DNA of 64,000 bases from Emydura subglobosa. Its lineage: Eukaryota > Chordata > Testudines > Chelidae. The stretch spans positions 36,409,863 through 36,473,862 of the forward strand of contig ML679962.1 of NCBI GenBank assembly GCA_007922225.1. Reading direction: 5' to 3'. Below the pieces are notes generated by a model. That model was not told where the DNA came from. It saw only the letters and a list, made by a program, of their open reading frames with translations, and searched no databases. The position numbers and the translations under genes are program-made. Numbering within the stretch: the stretch's first letter is position 1; each line of letters opens with the position of its first letter. Shown here one piece after another: positions 62,990 to 64,000 of this stretch.

Positions 62990-63180
62990 CGCACTCAGCG
63001 TTGCAATGCTTAGATCTCATTTTCCCAAGGGATTTAGGCCCTCAGAAGCCAAACTCCTATTGACAGTCAGTGAGATTTTGGCTTCAAACTGCCTGAACCC
63101 TTTTTTGGAAATGACAGGCTCCCAAATCAGTTAGGCACTGCAATGCTCAGTGCAGAAACCACTTGTAAAATCTGGGCCTT
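62990..63180. mobile_element. Palindromic MITE remnant (tttaggc...aaatctgggcct)
   Basis: gggatttaggccctcagaag, tattgacagtcagtgagatt, cccaaatcagttaggcactg and aaatctgggcct follow a family with ttaggc arms around a tgacagtcagtgag centre. Decayed; ends approximate. Confidence 0.45.
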
Positions 63181-64000
63181 CGTCAGAGTTTCGCCAGGGT
63201 GGTGGAGGGAGGCAGTCTTTTTGGTTGGGACTGTGTGTATGTCAACCCCTCTGGAGACGACCAGTCGTCTAGATGTGCACGAGATGCTACTGAAGAGCCC
63301 CGTTCGTGCTGTGGATCCAACACCTGGCAGTATTGTGTCGCTCTCTTTGATAGACCCTGACTTTCCTCTTCTGAAGAATCTGATTCAGGGGTGTCCTCTG
63401 AGAAGCACGAAGGGTCAAATCTGTTTACCACAAGAGAGCGACATCTGTCGAGTGCGGATAATCCTCAGGGCCTGGTTCCCCGGCTCATCTTCACGGAGTG
63501 GTAATCATCAGCGCTGAGTTTCCCTGCTCAGTTTCGTGGATTGCAGTGTGACAAATTGATGCAGAAGAAACCAGGCCAGAGATGTATGCCAATTCCTGTA
63601 GGTGTGCATACACCACCTCCCACCCCTACCCCACAAAGGAAATATTTCCTACTTAGCAGACGGAGGCCAACATTCAGAGACTCAGATAGTAAAATAGTCT
63701 AAAAGAGCTTCCCAGAAGATGGACTGGTTCAGGCAAGAGTATACCGAATATTGTAAACTATGTTTCTGGGTTCTGAGGACTACCAGACAAGCTATATATG
63801 CATGCATGAGGATAACATGCATCACTCCTCCTGCACCCTGGGAAAGTGTAGCAGTGAGAGAGACGTTCCTCGCCATGCTAAAAAGACGAGGAAAGGATCA
63901 GGCCATGATCCTGGCCTTGCTGGTCACTGTGCCTTAACTATTGGGCTGATGTCCCCAGCTCTCACCGTGGGTCACCATGTCCTAATGGCTGAGTTATTGC

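Overview
The window is vertebrate nuclear DNA: AT-leaning, intron-dominated and rich in old transposons. Two coding exons are certain, at 30332-30490 and 51359-51750 on the + strand. Together they encode part of a glypican, and residue by residue they fit glypican-4 (GPC4) better than GPC6 or GPC1. The exons join in frame through a split Glu codon. The window therefore covers the 3' part of intron 1 (at least 30.3 kb), exon 2, intron 2 (20.9 kb), exon 3 and the start of intron 3 (at least 12.2 kb). Exon 1 with the signal peptide and promoter, and exons 4 onward, lie outside.

The repeats point to a sauropsid, most likely a turtle. They include a 1.4 kb CR1 LINE and three CR1 3' ends, an L2-clade LINE, two Penelope-like tails, many hAT and Harbinger-like MITEs of the kind I associate with turtle genomes, a 5S rRNA-derived SINE and a decayed DIRS-like (tyrosine recombinase) retrotransposon. 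No Alu/L1-type mammalian repeats are visible. The turtle call comes from remembered repeat families, not a search.

Layout. 1-30331 (intron 1): a hairpin-containing MITE (copies at 1637 and 22715), hAT elements with visible target duplications (4898-5110, 16968-17244, 23547-24642 with a second hAT nested inside, 26027-26162), Penelope-like tails with hammerhead-like cores (10190-10290, 10789-10976), palindromic MITEs (14176-14470, 15185-15494) and the large antisense CR1 (17896-19335). 30332-30490: exon 2. 30491-51358 (intron 2): two CR1 3' ends, a 963-bp GC-rich hAT, a Harbinger-like MITE, an antisense L2 LINE (39120-40020), the DIRS-like remnant (43130-44090), a short hAT (48609-48820) and the 5S SINE (50437-50800). 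51359-51750: exon 3. 51751-64000 (intron 3): a long GT/GA/G-rich tract (53129-53260), a CR1 3' end and small MITEs.

I found no bacterial-style system, CRISPR array, operon or intact second gene. The most interesting material is transposon biology: ribozyme-like cores, nested insertions, shared target sites and the YR-retrotransposon remnant. Calls that depend on family consensus sequences rest on memory and need a RepeatMasker/Dfam run.
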